DNA from: Trissonchulus latispiculum | Lineage: Eukaryota > Nematoda > Enoplea > Enoplida > Ironidae | Assembly (NCBI GenBank): GCA_030248195.1 | Contig: JASAND010023977.1 | Span: 1-64,000 of the forward strand | Length of the DNA: 64,000 nucleotides | Direction of reading: 5' to 3' | Shown: piece by piece, positions 30,599-42,718 of the stretch | Layout: each line of letters begins with the position of its first letter | Numbering within the stretch: position 1 is the first letter of the stretch | Translations under genes and position numbers: made by a program | The notes under the pieces: model-generated | Database searches by the model: none | What the model saw: the letters and a program-made list of their open reading frames with translations, nothing else | What the model was told of the DNA's origin: nothing

Positions 30599-31622
30599 CA
30601 ATCTAAGCAAAGATCCCTCTTTGCGTGCCGACCTTGACTCGTGTCTTGGATCCTGATCAGATCTAGTCTAGCCTAGTCTATTCTAGCCCTAACCAACTAC
30701 ATACGACCCCGAACCAGAACGAAGATTTATTGGAAATCACGACCCACATCAAACCTAAGGAAATCCAGTATAGATCTGACAGAGTCTATTACATAATTTC
30801 AGTTTTTCATTTATGCCTTAGAAAACAAATGATTCCTTGTACTATACCTGTTTGGATACCATGCGATCTGGGACCGATATTATAAAAGGCTCAAACCCTT
30901 CAAACGAAACCCGGGTTAAAAATGGGTTATCAACACAAACCCGATGGAATCTAGCTAAAATCGGGTCAATCAGGGCATTTGTCTTACAAGACTCTTCCCG
31001 GTACTTTGTGTGGTCCTTCTTAGCAAGTTGTTGAACAGCGGTCTGCCTGCAGTTTGGCGTTTTCTTGTCACGGGTGCTATTTAATTTTGGGTCTTGACAT
31101 CTCACCTATCTTGAAACATTTTCGCCCATGCCCATAGGACATGATGGACAAAAAGTCGCTACCAAAAATTTAAGGCACAGTCCCAATCATCTACCCGAAC
31201 AGAGCCTTTTCCAAATTCTGCAGGAGTATGAACCTTCGTTATCAGAAAGCAAATCTTCAGATCATTTAATAATAATAATTTAGATAATTTAATTTAGATA
31301 ATTTAGATTGGCTAGCCTTTAGATTAGTCTGGATAAACGTTGAAATAGAGATAATTTAATTTAGATAATTTAAATTTAGTTTAAGTCTGGATAAACGTTT
31401 AATAGTTGTGCGCTAGCTGAAAAGTATAAGAAGACTCCACAAAACTACAATAATAAATTCTATTTTTCAGGTTTTTCCTTACCTGTCTCCTGAAGACCAG
31501 CATTAATAAAATTTCTTTTCCTCAACGACTATTACAGATTACAAATAACAGATTAGTAAAATCAGATCTGATCAAATCAGAAGAGGTTGATATTAACATG
31601 CAAAAGGTGATGTGGTTTGTAA

Positions 31623-31626
31623 GCAG
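31623..31626. repeat. target-site duplication GCAG, left copy
   Basis: GCAG precedes the 5' LTR and recurs at 34807-34810 after the 3' LTR. Confidence 0.85.
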
Positions 31627-32099
31627 TGTGAAATATTCGTTAGAAACAATATTAATTTTGTAAATTATTTTATGAATGATGATACTAAATTCAAATCTTA
31701 GCTACGTCAGTAGTTTTTCAAAATGGAGTCACTTTTATGAGAAGTTGGGGTGTTCAGTGGCTTGGTTGTGTTCAAAGCGTTACCGGTTGGGTTTTTTGGG
31801 TCCCCTTGTATTTCGGCAGCTGAGACTTTGCATCATTGTGGTACAGTTTTGTAGTTGAGTTTTGGATATTGGTTGTAGCTAATTTCATATGTTTTAATGG
31901 AAAATGTTGTCTTATAGTTTGGTGTAAATTCTTAGATTAAAGTATCGTGTTAATTCTGCTATTTTTAATTAGGTTCTACTAGATAGGCACGAGGAGGAGC
32001 GGTAGGCATACACTACCGATTGTGAACCTGCATAGTCATTAGTCAAGTCTCGTTTATTAGTCATGAAGCACCAGTACAGACAGTAACTTTCTTTTTACA
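31627..32099 (+). repeat. 5' LTR (473 bp)
   Basis: Begins TGTGAAATATTCG and ends CTTTTTACA. Identical by eye to 34334-34806. A 60-codon open frame inside is repeated in both LTRs and is not evidence of a gene. Confidence 0.95.
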
Positions 32100-32102
32100 A
32101 AT

Positions 32103-32115
32103 TGGCGACCGTGAG
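32103..32115 (+). other. primer-binding site, tRNA-Arg type
   Basis: TGGCGACCGTGAG starts three bases after the LTR. TGGCGACCGTGA is the primer site I associate with mdg1-like elements that use tRNA-Arg; the tRNA assignment rests on recall. Confidence 0.7.
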
Positions 32116-32124
32116 ATGCGGTAA

Positions 32125-33210
32125 ATGCCTATTTTTTCGCCTCCTCATACTCGTGCCAGATCAAAATTATTAGCAGATAAAGTTTCTCTTTTTAATAATT
32201 TGCCTGCTTTTCAGGCACCTGAAATTGACGACAACCTTGCTATGTCTCAGTCTGCCGCTGGCCCCAGCAATTTGGGGGTTGGGGGGGATCTCCCCCAACC
32301 AACTACGAGGTTGGGGGGTGGGGGGACACCGCGTCCAACGTTATCTGGGTTGGGTCGGGGCTTGCCTCGTCCCTCCCCAGTGGCCCCAACACCCAGTGCC
32401 GCTGCTGTAAGTGTACAAAATTCATATAGTTCGGGGGTGGGCCGGGGGAAGTCTCCCGGTTCCCACTACTCGGCTCAGTTGGGTCAGGCCTCACCGGGGG
32501 TGGCCCCAAATTCAAATATTCAGTCTGTAGGTGCGGGGGGTTATACGGCTATGTTGCATCAAACTTTTGGGGGGCCAATGGTTGCAGTCACAGAGCAGTC
32601 CCCTATGCCGGTTGGGGGGGTTGTTTCCCCCACGGGTGTGGTTCCTCCCCCTCAAATTTCAGCTGATCTCGCTCCGGAGGTTCAGGCCCAGTGGGCTGGA
32701 GTTGACCCTACAACTCTCCGGATTGTACGTGAAACGACTGTTCAAGATGTTGAGGGGGCAGGTCCCCATTTGGTTTCGCGTTATGGTGTGTCGGTCCCGT
32801 CCGAAATTCGGGTCCGTACAGTAAGAACTATCTCGGCTGAAAATTCTTCAGAAACTTCAGTTCAAGCTGGATCGGTGGTCCCTGCCCGGCTGTTCCTTTG
32901 GACGGATGGCACGCCGGAGGTTTGGGGTGACTGGCGTTGTGTGGGCCCTGCCTTGTTGGGCATGGTTTTACGGTTATCCGGTTGTCCGGGTCTATGGTCC
33001 TACGGTTATCCGGTTGTCCGGGTCTATGGTCCTATGGTTATCCGGTTCTACGGTTCTGGTCCCTGGGTGCTCTCTAGTTCTTGGAGAGTTCTAGCCTCAT
33101 GGGGGGCGGCTCTCCAGGAACACTGGCGGGACGGGTTGGTTGTTATCTGTGACATCGTACCGGTGATTGCGGGTTTTTGTGTGGTTAGCTCGGTGGTACG
33201 AGCTTCTTAG
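32125..33210 (+). CDS. gag-like N-terminal protein of the non-autonomous LTR element
   Basis: 361 codons from ATG at 32125, only 25 bases past the LTR. Residues 1-40 (TRARSKLLADK...) resemble Gag N-termini of LTR elements. Residues about 45-170 are glycine/proline-rich. Residues about 180-250 (LAPEVQAQWAGVDPTTLRIV, then SEIRVRTVRT) are better ordered. From about 290 the frame runs through a minisatellite (GCPGLWSYGYPVVRVYGP), which looks like non-coding repeat read through rather than protein. There is no zinc knuckle or protease. A two-codon upstream frame, ATG-CGG-TAA, precedes the start by 10 bases. Function is not known beyond the position of gag. Confidence 0.55.
   Translation: MPIFSPPHTRARSKLLADKVSLFNNLPAFQAPEIDDNLAMSQSAAGPSNLGVGGDLPQPTTRLGGGGTPRPTLSGLGRGLPRPSPVAPTPSAAAVSVQNSYSSGVGRGKSPGSHYSAQLGQASPGVAPNSNIQSVGAGGYTAMLHQTFGGPMVAVTEQSPMPVGGVVSPTGVVPPPQISADLAPEVQAQWAGVDPTTLRIVRETTVQDVEGAGPHLVSRYGVSVPSEIRVRTVRTISAENSSETSVQAGSVVPARLFLWTDGTPEVWGDWRCVGPALLGMVLRLSGCPGLWSYGYPVVRVYGPMVIRFYGSGPWVLSSSWRVLASWGAALQEHWRDGLVVICDIVPVIAGFCVVSSVVRAS
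32962..33065 (+). repeat. short minisatellite in the element interior
   Basis: GGTTATCCGGTTGTCCGGG and TCTATGGTCCTA-type words are repeated about three times in tandem (unit near 33 bp). Confidence 0.75.
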
Positions 33211-34333
33211 AACTTTTGTATGGGTTGTGTGGTTGCTTGGCATCGTGCCTTGAAGGTGTTGTCGGTGGTTCCCGGTGATAGTGACGTTGGGTGGACTGTG
33301 TGCGGGTACATCAGCGGTTGGCTGTGGGCGTGTTTTGCCCATATTTGACTGTTTATTCGCCTGAACTATCCTTTCCTGGGACTAGGCTCGCTGTTGATTG
33401 TCCTCTGTTCCCCATATATATATGTTGTCTTTTGCTGATATCTTCAATGTGGTGGGGGGAGGATCTTTGTATTTAGGGATATGTGTGGGTTGGGGGGAGC
33501 TTTGGGGTGAAACTTATTTTAAATTCTGTTAAACTTTGCTGTTCTTCTTACTTTCTTTGAACGTCGGAGGTTTCGGATTATTTTTATTAGGGGCGCGCTA
33601 CCTTGGCTGGGCCATTGTACTGTTTTGAATTCTTTTTCTTTTCTTCGTTGTTCTACTACCAGCTATAATCATGTTGTATTTTACTCATTTTTTGTTCTTT
33701 TTCGGGTTCTAACTGTCTGGTTTGTGTTTCACTTTTCTGTCCTAAAATGAACACGGTACTTTTTTCTTTCAAAATTCTTTCTTCTAAAATTCTTGCCATC
33801 TTGTTACTGCCATGATGTTGCCAGCATGACGATTCGGTGCTCCTTTATATCTTGTGCTTTATTACCATTGTGCTTTATCCATAGAATCTACCTTTATCTG
33901 GCATTGTTCATAGTCTATATTGTCCGGTTAGTCTGTATAGTGGGGTGAATCATTAGGTTACTTCTGTCTGAGGTTTGGGAAATTTTTGTTTTTTCATCGT
34001 AGTTGGCCTGTGTATATATTTGTCTGTCGTCGCCGTCCGGGTATGTTTGTCGTCTGTGTGTGTTGTATGTTGTCTGTCGTCAGTTGTGTTGTTTGTCTTT
34101 GTTTTTTCTTTATCGGGGCAAGCACCGGTAGTGGGCCCGTGTGTGTGTTGTGGTGCTTTGTTCTCATTGTCAGCCTCTGGAGAGGTTCTCCAGTGTAGTT
34201 TTACGGTGTCTTTCGAAATTCTCACACGCGTTTTATCAAACTAGTACCTAAGATTTGTTTTCTAACCTAAATTTTATCCTACTAATAATACGCGTACCGC
34301 GGCGAGGGCGCGCGGGCCAAAGAGGGGGTAATT
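33211..34333 (+). other. non-coding interior of the LTR element with 3' purine tract
   Basis: T/G-rich sequence with no polymerase motifs in any frame. It ends in AAAGAGGGGGTAATT, a purine tract directly before the 3' LTR. Confidence 0.7.
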
Positions 34334-34806
34334 TGTGAAATATTCGTTAGAAACAATATTAATTTTGTAAATTATTTTATGAATGATGATACTAAATTCA
34401 AATCTTAGCTACGTCAGTAGTTTTTCAAAATGGAGTCACTTTTATGAGAAGTTGGGGTGTTCAGTGGCTTGGTTGTGTTCAAAGCGTTACCGGTTGGGTT
34501 TTTTGGGTCCCCTTGTATTTCGGCAGCTGAGACTTTGCATCATTGTGGTACAGTTTTGTAGTTGAGTTTTGGATATTGGTTGTAGCTAATTTCATATGTT
34601 TTAATGGAAAATGTTGTCTTATAGTTTGGTGTAAATTCTTAGATTAAAGTATCGTGTTAATTCTGCTATTTTTAATTAGGTTCTACTAGATAGGCACGAG
34701 GAGGAGCGGTAGGCATACACTACCGATTGTGAACCTGCATAGTCATTAGTCAAGTCTCGTTTATTAGTCATGAAGCACCAGTACAGACAGTAACTTTCTT
34801 TTTACA
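34334..34806 (+). repeat. 3' LTR (473 bp)
   Basis: Same length and sequence as 31627-32099; followed by GCAG at 34807-34810. Confidence 0.95.
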
Positions 34807-34810
34807 GCAG

Positions 34811-37800
34811 AGATAAGCTTGTGGAGATAAGCATGTGTTAAAATTTTATGTTTCATATAACCTCTAATAGCTGCCACAAACTGAAACTGCAAACGTAAGG
34901 TATTAGTTTTCCGAATTCTCTTCTAAATTAATTGGACCTCCTAACTTCAAGGAACCCGCAAAAAGCAAACTGTATTTACATTGACTGAGCGTTTTGTGAC
35001 ATTGTTAGGAGCTGTAATGGCACACATTTTGTGAACAAATACTACCAATTTTTGTGAATTTGACAATTAGGTTGACGTAATCGCTACATAAGCAACCAAT
35101 TCTCGATTTCATGGCTAGTTTTGTATCCATTAATATTTAATACTGCGCTATATTTAGCAGATTCAAACGTCTAGCCCAATCCCAATTTCAAAAACATCTG
35201 CTTCTCCTTTTGTTCTGACTACGCATTTTAGCCTTTCTTTCTAGTTTGGAAAATCAGAATCCTACACACCGTTGTTTTGCCTATTTTTTTTCTATTTAGT
35301 GTGATACAGTAATGTTGGTCAGATATATTATACATATGTAGTAACAGTCCTGTTTTCCAGCCGTACAACTTGTCGGCTCTGACCGACCACTTGCACATGA
35401 ATCTCTACCAATTCCGCTAGATCTTCTGTCGGGGCTTCACTACCTGTGGTCTGCAACTACGAACTTTAACCTTAATCCTAACCCGACTAAACGGAAAGAT
35501 TGAGCGAGAGAGCGTTCTGCGAGATCACTGAGGTTCAACACTTACAAACAGCGTGTACAGGCATGTAATGAGACTTAAACTTTGTTTCTGATTTTAGTTA
35601 CAAACTTCTCATTACTTGGTCACTGAGGAAAAGTAAAAGTAAATTCGGGTAAAGACCTGTTTTCTAAGCAGCTTGCAGTTTGCTAAGCAGCGATATTAGC
35701 CATTTTCTGTCATCATAAAACTCGAACAATCGTTGACAAGCATTTGCAGAATGTTCTTCAAAATTGGTTTTAGTCAGCACTTAGCACTTATCATTAAAAG
35801 TTACCTAGCTTCTTCGACTCATATGAAGCTTTTATCAGCTTATTGCCTTGTATTTTCTAACTTGTTTTTATTTCCCTCCGTTTTGAAATAAATACATTGT
35901 GTTTGGCTTATGCCTGCTTCCTACATTCTTGTATTGACGGAAAATGTCCCTGTTCTATTGGTCGATTCTAGTTTGCAGGCGTTTATCCGAAATGTACATT
36001 GGAGGCATATGGTTAAATTTTAACACTTTCGATTTTTAGTCGGTTCTTCTCAGTTGACCAAGATGCCGTCACATCTGATAAGGGAATTTGATTTTAGTTG
36101 AAAAACTTTTTCGTTTTCGTTTGCCTAATTTGCCAACTTTCCCTCTTCAATGTATGTCAAAACTTCAAGGGTGGAGGTCCCTTATCAAATCCTGGTGTCA
36201 CATTCGCAGGTAGTTAAGTTTTCTTTACTGACTCTGACTGTACTTAAATGGAATAATACATACTCTGCAAGGGTTGTAAATTGTAATAAAAGTAAAAATG
36301 TTAAAAAACATTTTTACAGTTATTAGCAGTATTAACAGTAGCAAATAAGCAGTTATTAACAGTAGCAAAATTTCGGAATTTTTAACTGGTTTTTACACTT
36401 TTACACTGGATTTTTTACATATTTTTAACACTTTTCAACACTACTTTTCGGCATTTTTTTACACTTTTTAGCAGCTATGTATACCGCCGATTGTGGAAAA
36501 TAGTGTTTCAAGTATAGTTAGTATACATTCCAGACAGGTTTTGTTTCAGTGAAAGTATTTTATGTCAACAAGTAAAAATGACATTAAAAGTAAAGATGGT
36601 TAGTTGGACCCTGTTGAGGATTTTGGTATTAATTTTCGATTAATAAGCTGCAGACTGTAACGCGGTTGCAATTAATTCCAGATAATCTTGACTCAAGCTA
36701 ATTGCGTTTCATCAGGCACTATGCAGTTCTAGTAATGATAATTGTCAGTACCAGTTTTTATGTGAAAGTTTCTTGGTTTACGTCATGACCTATTGATTGA
36801 ATCTGTCTTCGACTATTTGTAAAATTAGTTTCAAACGGTAATCTAATACGTTTTACGGCCTAGTAAGCTGTGCTTTTGATTCCATTTAGTTGGGTCTTTT
36901 CTTCCAAACATGGTGAAGGTAATTTCTGACGTCTAATATTGTTAGCTAAAGCTGATTTCGGATTATCATTACAGCTAATTTAATTAGCTATCCTCTCCAA
37001 CTTTCTCCCTTACGAGATCTCCATTGCCTGCGTCTCTAGTGACCTTCAGCCCACACTTTCAATCCATGAATAATTTTCTTCTGCTACTCTGGTCGGGTTG
37101 ATTTCTGCCTTGTTGAAATCTTCCTTTTAGAAGCCAGTCTTTTTCATTCACTTCCACTTCCAACAGCATTAGCATATTTTAGTAGTATATTTCTAGTGTT
37201 GTATTTATTATTTAGTATTACCCTACTTTGTGTAAGCATAGCGTACTATATATTTTTTTGCTGACATTATTTGACTAGACTCTTAGAAACCAATGGTTTC
37301 ATACATTGCATTTGATACTCATCACATTTACTTCCTCATATTTTTGTGTCTAATTGTGGGCCACTCCGATAATGAGACTCGTCAGCAATTAGCCAAATAA
37401 CTACCGGGGTCTGTCGAATTGTGTTTGTTTATTTTTGACTCAATTAGGTAATTAATTCGACTGAGGCGTTAATGTTTTAAATCAGAGACTGAGTTTATGC
37501 TAACGCTACTTTACGAATATGAGAATGGAAGGTAACCAAAGCTAGAAATCACTGGGTCGTATCGTCAAGGAAACTATTAAATCCGAAAGAATTGCCAATT
37601 TATTTATAATCGATGGCTCCTTGTTCAGAGTTCTAGTTATTACTGTCTGTGTGCAGGTGCCTGGTGCTTATGTTATACTCTTATTTTAGACGGTGTCCTA
37701 AGTTGAAGCACAAGGTGCAATGTCGTGAATTGGGAGTTTTGTAGTACAGCTTTTAATGTTTAAGACACCATGGCTTTCATGCTGCTCGAATCTACGATGC

Positions 37801-40198
37801 TACTGTATAAACGGAACAGTTTTAATGATATATAAATTAAGCTGAACTAATGTTTACTGCTTAGGTATGGCATGGTATGCATGTGGTTGTGTACAGAAAC
37901 TTTGTAATAATAATTAAATTATAATAATTATTACAAATAATTATAATTCTTCTTTACGCTTCTTTCTTCGGTTTCAAGCGTAAGTGTTGCAGTGTTGCTC
38001 AGCTTATTTCCTTTTCTATTCTTTCGCAAGATTACAGTAAGCGGAAGCAGGAAATCGGGAAAACATATACCTAACGAAATCCGTTGGTTACTTTATAAGA
38101 CGACTGAAAAGTGGACATAATCGGAATTTTTATCTTAGCTATGTGTCACAATGACATATATGTTTGACTAAAATATGGCATAGATTCAAATATTCTTGTC
38201 TTATTTTCTGTCATATGGGAATATATAATATTAAAGCTAAACTTTCAGCCTCTTGGTGAAAATTCACTTTAAGCTTTGTGGACAGGTGAAAAATACTGAA
38301 ATTACTCATATTTTAGCTTTTACTAGTGCTCTCTGTCAAGCTATTTCCTCCAATTACTTATAATTTATTGTTCCCATTGTCTTAACACGAGTAGCTGTGT
38401 AGAAACAATTCAGCCGTCTATGTACAGCGGTTCGGTAAAGCTCATAATGCTAAAATCTTTGTTAGAAATATTTTATATAAAATCATTTTTAAACTTTTAA
38501 TTGTTACAATTATGAAAGCAAATAAATTAGAGATTGATGTATTTATCAATGGATCTATTTGCCACATAACTTACTTTTGTGATGGATAAAAGCAATTAAA
38601 GCATTAAAACTGTAAACCATTCTCCTTTCATCACTTGTCATTAATAAATAATGAAAATTCCTACCCTACAGTCACCAAATCAAATATACCTTTGTCCGAA
38701 ACTGGTGAGAATCATTGGGCTTATTCAACATCAGAATTTTGAGCCGCCCTTCAAAGCTGTTATACAGATTTTCGCTTCCAGTACTAGTTTCAGCTACAAA
38801 TCATTAGGATTAAACTTTCTGAAGAAGCTCTTAAGCGCATCATCAGCTGGTCTGCTGAAGAAGAAAATATGAAAACTTTCCGAAAATTGGGCAAAATTTC
38901 ATAAGTTTAGCGAAAAGTATTCACTTAATGCTGTTATATTACATAAGCTTCAAGTGAGCTTCTCTAGTTTGTAGGCACATTGAATCTCTTTTTTTCCGAA
39001 ATTAGGTTTCAGGCCCAATTTTGGGCTAGACGACAAGTGTCTGTTTTCAAGAAAATTTTTTGACTTTATCCCAACTTTCATTCCTTCGACTGTGAAAATG
39101 TCTGAACATGAATAAATGCTAGACAAGCCCTTCAAAATTGATGCAGTAGTTTTGTCGAGTCAAATTTATAACATATTCCATAGTTTCAGTATTCCTTTCA
39201 TTCAACATCCAGCAAAAGCAGCTGACATTTCCAACTTTACAAATGATACATTTGGGTGCATCAGGCAAAAATTTCATTTTAATCCTGACCCGGTCAACCT
39301 ATTTTTGGCCACTTTGTCACAAAGATAGATCATGCTGTTTTTGAATATGAAGGTGGGGAGGTTCATGCTGTTACAATCGGAGCGGGTTCATTTTGGATAA
39401 TTGACAATCTAGCTTCAGCCTCACACGTTTTGGGTATCACTTAAAAGTTTTGACAGGGGAGATCTTGTCCGATTCCCTTTCCCCTATCCAATTAAACCTT
39501 TTTTGATACGAACTCCCCGATAAAAGTTCCACCTCTCCACATTTAAAGGACAGAATCAGCAGCTCTGTGAATTTTCTCACTCAGGCATGCTTTAGACCCT
39601 TCCCCTCGAATGCAACAAGTTTAACTGAAAGGTTCTCAGAACCTCTCTTTTTGGCACAAATTCTGGCGCTCCAGGCAATCTAGGGAAAGGAGGAAATGTG
39701 TCCAGAGTTCAACCGGAAACCTTTGCTCTAAAAGCTCAGGTGTGAGCTTTCTCCTACAGTTAAAACTGGAAATAGTTTCTCTCTTTCTCTGGGTTTTGCA
39801 AGATTGTTTGATGTCTGTGCTGCGTACCGGCATAGGTGCCCATTTCAAATCAGTCTGTGAAATGATACATAAAGAGTGGTTTTATCTTGCAGAAAAGTGT
39901 TGAGATTTTCTCCGCAAATTAAACTCTGGTATATCGCCTATAAATTTGCCCACTGCACAGTTTTTGATGAACAACACAAAGAACGTTTGTATTAAAATTG
40001 ATTTGCTCCATGGGTTTCACTGGAGTCCAAGCAGTGAAGGAGAGCAACCACGCAGACCATATTAAGGTTTTGCTCTGTCTAGATTAAATTAGATTAGAGT
40101 ACTGTTAGTGTAAGCAAGTACCTAGCCTCTGTTCTTCAATGTAAGTAGTGCTGTGCATAATGTTCTCATAATCGTAACTTGTCAGTCTACCCGTCGTC
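34811..40198. other. AT-rich host DNA, no gene recognised
   Basis: No conserved frame, RNA gene or exon was recognised. A TTTTACAC/TTAACAGTAGCA-rich low-complexity patch lies at about 36286-36475 and an AT palindrome of AATAATTA words at about 37906-37950. Confidence 0.45.
36286..36475. repeat. low-complexity patch with short direct repeats
   Basis: AGTTATTA(A/G)CAGTA and TTTTTACACTTTT words recur several times; GCAGTTATTAACAGTAGCAAA-like phrases are directly duplicated. Confidence 0.6.
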
Positions 40199-40206
40199 GT
40201 ATCATT

Positions 40207-42081
40207 CGTGTGCGTTCATTACCGAGAATTGCTTAATCGAGAATTGCTTTACCGAGAAAATGAGTAGCCGTTAATTTGAAATTTTGCTTTACCGAGAAAA
40301 ATCAAATGTACTCATTTCGCTTAACCGAGAATTGCTTTATCGAGAATTGCTCAAACGAGAAATGTACATTGTCAACAGTGGACTAAATGATGAATGGCTG
40401 AATATAATGTTATTTATATATAACTTTAGCAACTTAGTAAGTGTGCTTCTGTTTACTGACGTTTATATGTTTCATCAGTAAGATCTTAAACAAATTATAC
40501 CTACGATTTTACCTCATTTTTCTAATTAATCAAATTCAAACTCGTACATAACAATAGTGCAAAAATTAGATTTTAACTTGAATAAATAATGTAATTATTT
40601 GCCGGGTTCTGTATGCTAAACTATACATGTATAATAAACAGAAAGTTACTCAATTTATGACGCTTAATATAATTAAAATAAAATACATTACTTATTTAGC
40701 TAGTTAATAATTTTAACTCAATCCCGTTAAAAGAGGTCAATGGAGGTAAAGTCAAGCATGAGGGTAGTTAAACCAGTCAAACTCTACTTTACACTGCTCT
40801 CTTCTTTCGCGAAAAGACCCTCCACGATTTAGTGTTAGTTTGTATCGATTCCATATGATTCCACTTAACAATTAATCTAATAATCCGCTGTTTTTTGTTT
40901 TTAAATTTGCTATGCAAAAACATTAAATATAAAAATTCTAAGTCTTGAAATTTTTAAGACACTTAAGACTTCTTAAACTTCTTAAAACTTACAGACCAGA
41001 TTTATATACGATTTGCGCTGACAATGAATCTGAAATCCAATTTTCAATTTTAACATCAGTATTATTCAATATCAAAAATTCTTAGCTTAGCCAGTAACCA
41101 AGAATTTTTATGCCATTGGCCCCTGTGCTACCAATTTATGGTAGGCAAGTGTTTAACTGAGAATGCACAGAACAATAATTTTGGTTCAAAATCAAGGACA
41201 AGACTTCTGGTTCGCCTTTGTCTGTCGTTAGGTTTTATGTTTAAAACTTAAAGTTTTTAAATCTAGGGGCCTATTTCTTAAAGATTAAAATGGTCGGATT
41301 AAACGATTAAAAATTAGCCGGATTAAAATGTTAATGGCTGTTTCTTTAATGCAGGATTAATCGGATAAAAATTAACTCGGATTAAACGAGTTGACTTTAA
41401 TTTGTTTAATCAGCGATTAAAGAAACTGAGGTTAAGGACAGCACAAAATAATGGAATAATTCTTGGCGTCGGAAGGGCCAGTACCGAGATCGGGCTGAAA
41501 GCAGGTTTCGTTTTTCTATTCCACCCGTGCTTACATGCCTGTCTGGCCGTAAATTAGATTCAGCAATCTGTTTATGTAATTATATATTTAGCTTAATTTA
41601 ACATAGTTAAATAGGTTATTTAAGTATTAACTTAGAATTTACCTGGTTACGGTATTTTATTTTCTATTTGTATAACAGGAACAAAACTTAGCCGCATGCT
41701 ATTCCAGATTATTTTAGAAAAATTGCTTCAGGCAACATAACATTGTGAGAAAATTGATTTGTATGTTGGCAGGCCACACAAATTTATTCATGTTATCATA
41801 TTCTTCAGGTTCCAGGATTCTTGCATGCTTCGTGTTCCCACGTATTAGATATTAGATATTTTCTCGTTTAAGCAATTCTCGGTAAAGCAAATTCTCAGTT
41901 AAGCAAATTCTCGCTTTTGCAATTCTCGCTAAAGCAATTCTCGGTAAAGCAATTCTCGGTTAAGCAATTCTCGGTAAAGCAAATTCTCAGTTAAGCAAAT
42001 TCTCGCTTTTGCAATTCTCGCTTAAGCAATTCTCGGTAAAGCAATTCTCGGTTAAGCAATTCTCGGTAATGAATGTAAGCC
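40207..42081. mobile_element. foldback-type element with iterated inverted termini, 1.9 kb
   Basis: The left terminus (about 40215-40363) repeats CGAGAATTGCTT[TA]A-like units. The right terminus (about 41861-42074) carries the inverse, TTAAGCAATTCTCGGTAAAGC, in about 13 units of 14-17 bp with a higher-order repeat near 90 bp. The outermost shared string is TTCATTACCGAGAATTGC. GTATCATT (8 bp) flanks both ends (40199-40206, 42082-42089). Inverted termini built from short tandem subrepeats are typical of Foldback/Galileo-like elements; an 8-bp duplication would fit hAT or P. The interior has no transposase. Confidence 0.75.
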
Positions 42082-42227
42082 GTATCATTTAGTAAGCTAA
42101 TCTTATCTGCTAAGCGCTTTAATTTAATTAATTCATTTATTTGAGCATTTGCCTGTCTATTATTTGGTACAACCTTAAATGGCTTAGTGAAAATTTAATT
42201 CAGTTTTTTGAGAGACGAATAGACTAC

Positions 42228-42508
42228 TGTAGCGCTTCTACCAGGGCTGGCGGATCAGGAAGAAACCAAGGACAAGCCCGAACGGGAGGCGTCAGGCACC
42301 CTCGTACCCACGAAACCAGGACCTAGAAGAGAGAAGGGAAGAGGGAGGTTCAGCTTTTCACTCACCATTGAAAGTAAAGAATTGGTCCCGCCGGGGATCG
42401 AACCACGGCCCTTCTGCTCTAGAGTCAGACATGCTAAACCACTACACCACGGGACCATCAGCTCCCATTGCAGGCTTATCAATCTTTCCTATGCCTGCTT
42501 CCCTTACA
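42228..42508 (-). repeat. terminal repeat 1 of the miniature element (281 bp)
   Basis: On minus it starts TGTAAGGGAAGC and ends GCGCTACA. Near-identical to 42719-42999 (one visible difference, AGAGAGAAG against AGAGATAAG). Confidence 0.9.
42383..42456 (-). other. tRNA-Gln-like sequence inside terminal repeat 1
   Basis: 74 bases on minus. The acceptor arms GGTCCCG and CGGGACC pair perfectly. The D-arm GTGTAGTGGTTTAGCAT closely follows tRNA-Gln (A box). The anticodon arm has a 4-bp stem plus an A.G mismatch with loop CTCTAGA, and the T-arm contains GGTTCGATCCC (B box) with one bulge. The discriminator is A. The anticodon would read CTA. It is best seen as an RNA polymerase III promoter derived from tRNA-Gln, not as a working tRNA. 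Confidence 0.75.
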
Positions 42509-42718
42509 TCTCCCCCGGGTTTCAATTAAGACGCGTCCCGCGGCTTACTCAACTCGGAATCAAACCGAGAGCGCATCCAGCGCAGGGCATTCTGAGCCCA
42601 AGGGATCCGTGCTCCCCCGACACACGTTCCAGACCCCTTTAGATCCAACCAACCAGAAGCAACTACTGGGGGACCGGAGACAGGAGTCCAATCCGGGTCC
42701 TGAGGCAGCCTCGACACA
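42509..42718 (-). other. interior of the miniature element
   Basis: 210 bp, GC-richer, with no ORF. It contains a second B-box-like string on minus, CGGTTTGATTCCGAG (CGGTTCGATTCCGAG in the 48.8-kb copy), and a GAGGCTGCCTC palindrome next to the upstream repeat. Confidence 0.65.

Larger units (their letters stand above)
31627..34806 (+). mobile_element. non-autonomous LTR retrotransposon, 3180 bp, gag-like ORF only
   Basis: Two 473-bp LTRs identical by eye, a 4-bp GCAG target duplication, a primer site and a purine tract define it. The 2.2-kb interior has no protease, RT, RNase H or integrase. It must borrow these from a related autonomous element. Identical LTRs indicate recent insertion. 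Confidence 0.93.

Noticed and set aside
31676..31858. 60-codon frame repeated at 34383-34565
   Set aside because: It lies inside both LTRs and is duplicated only because LTRs are; no domain or start context supports it.
42255..42482. 75-codon minus frame repeated at 42746-42973
   Set aside because: Reads through the tRNA-like and repeat sequence of the miniature element; not protein-like and broken in the 48.8-kb copy.
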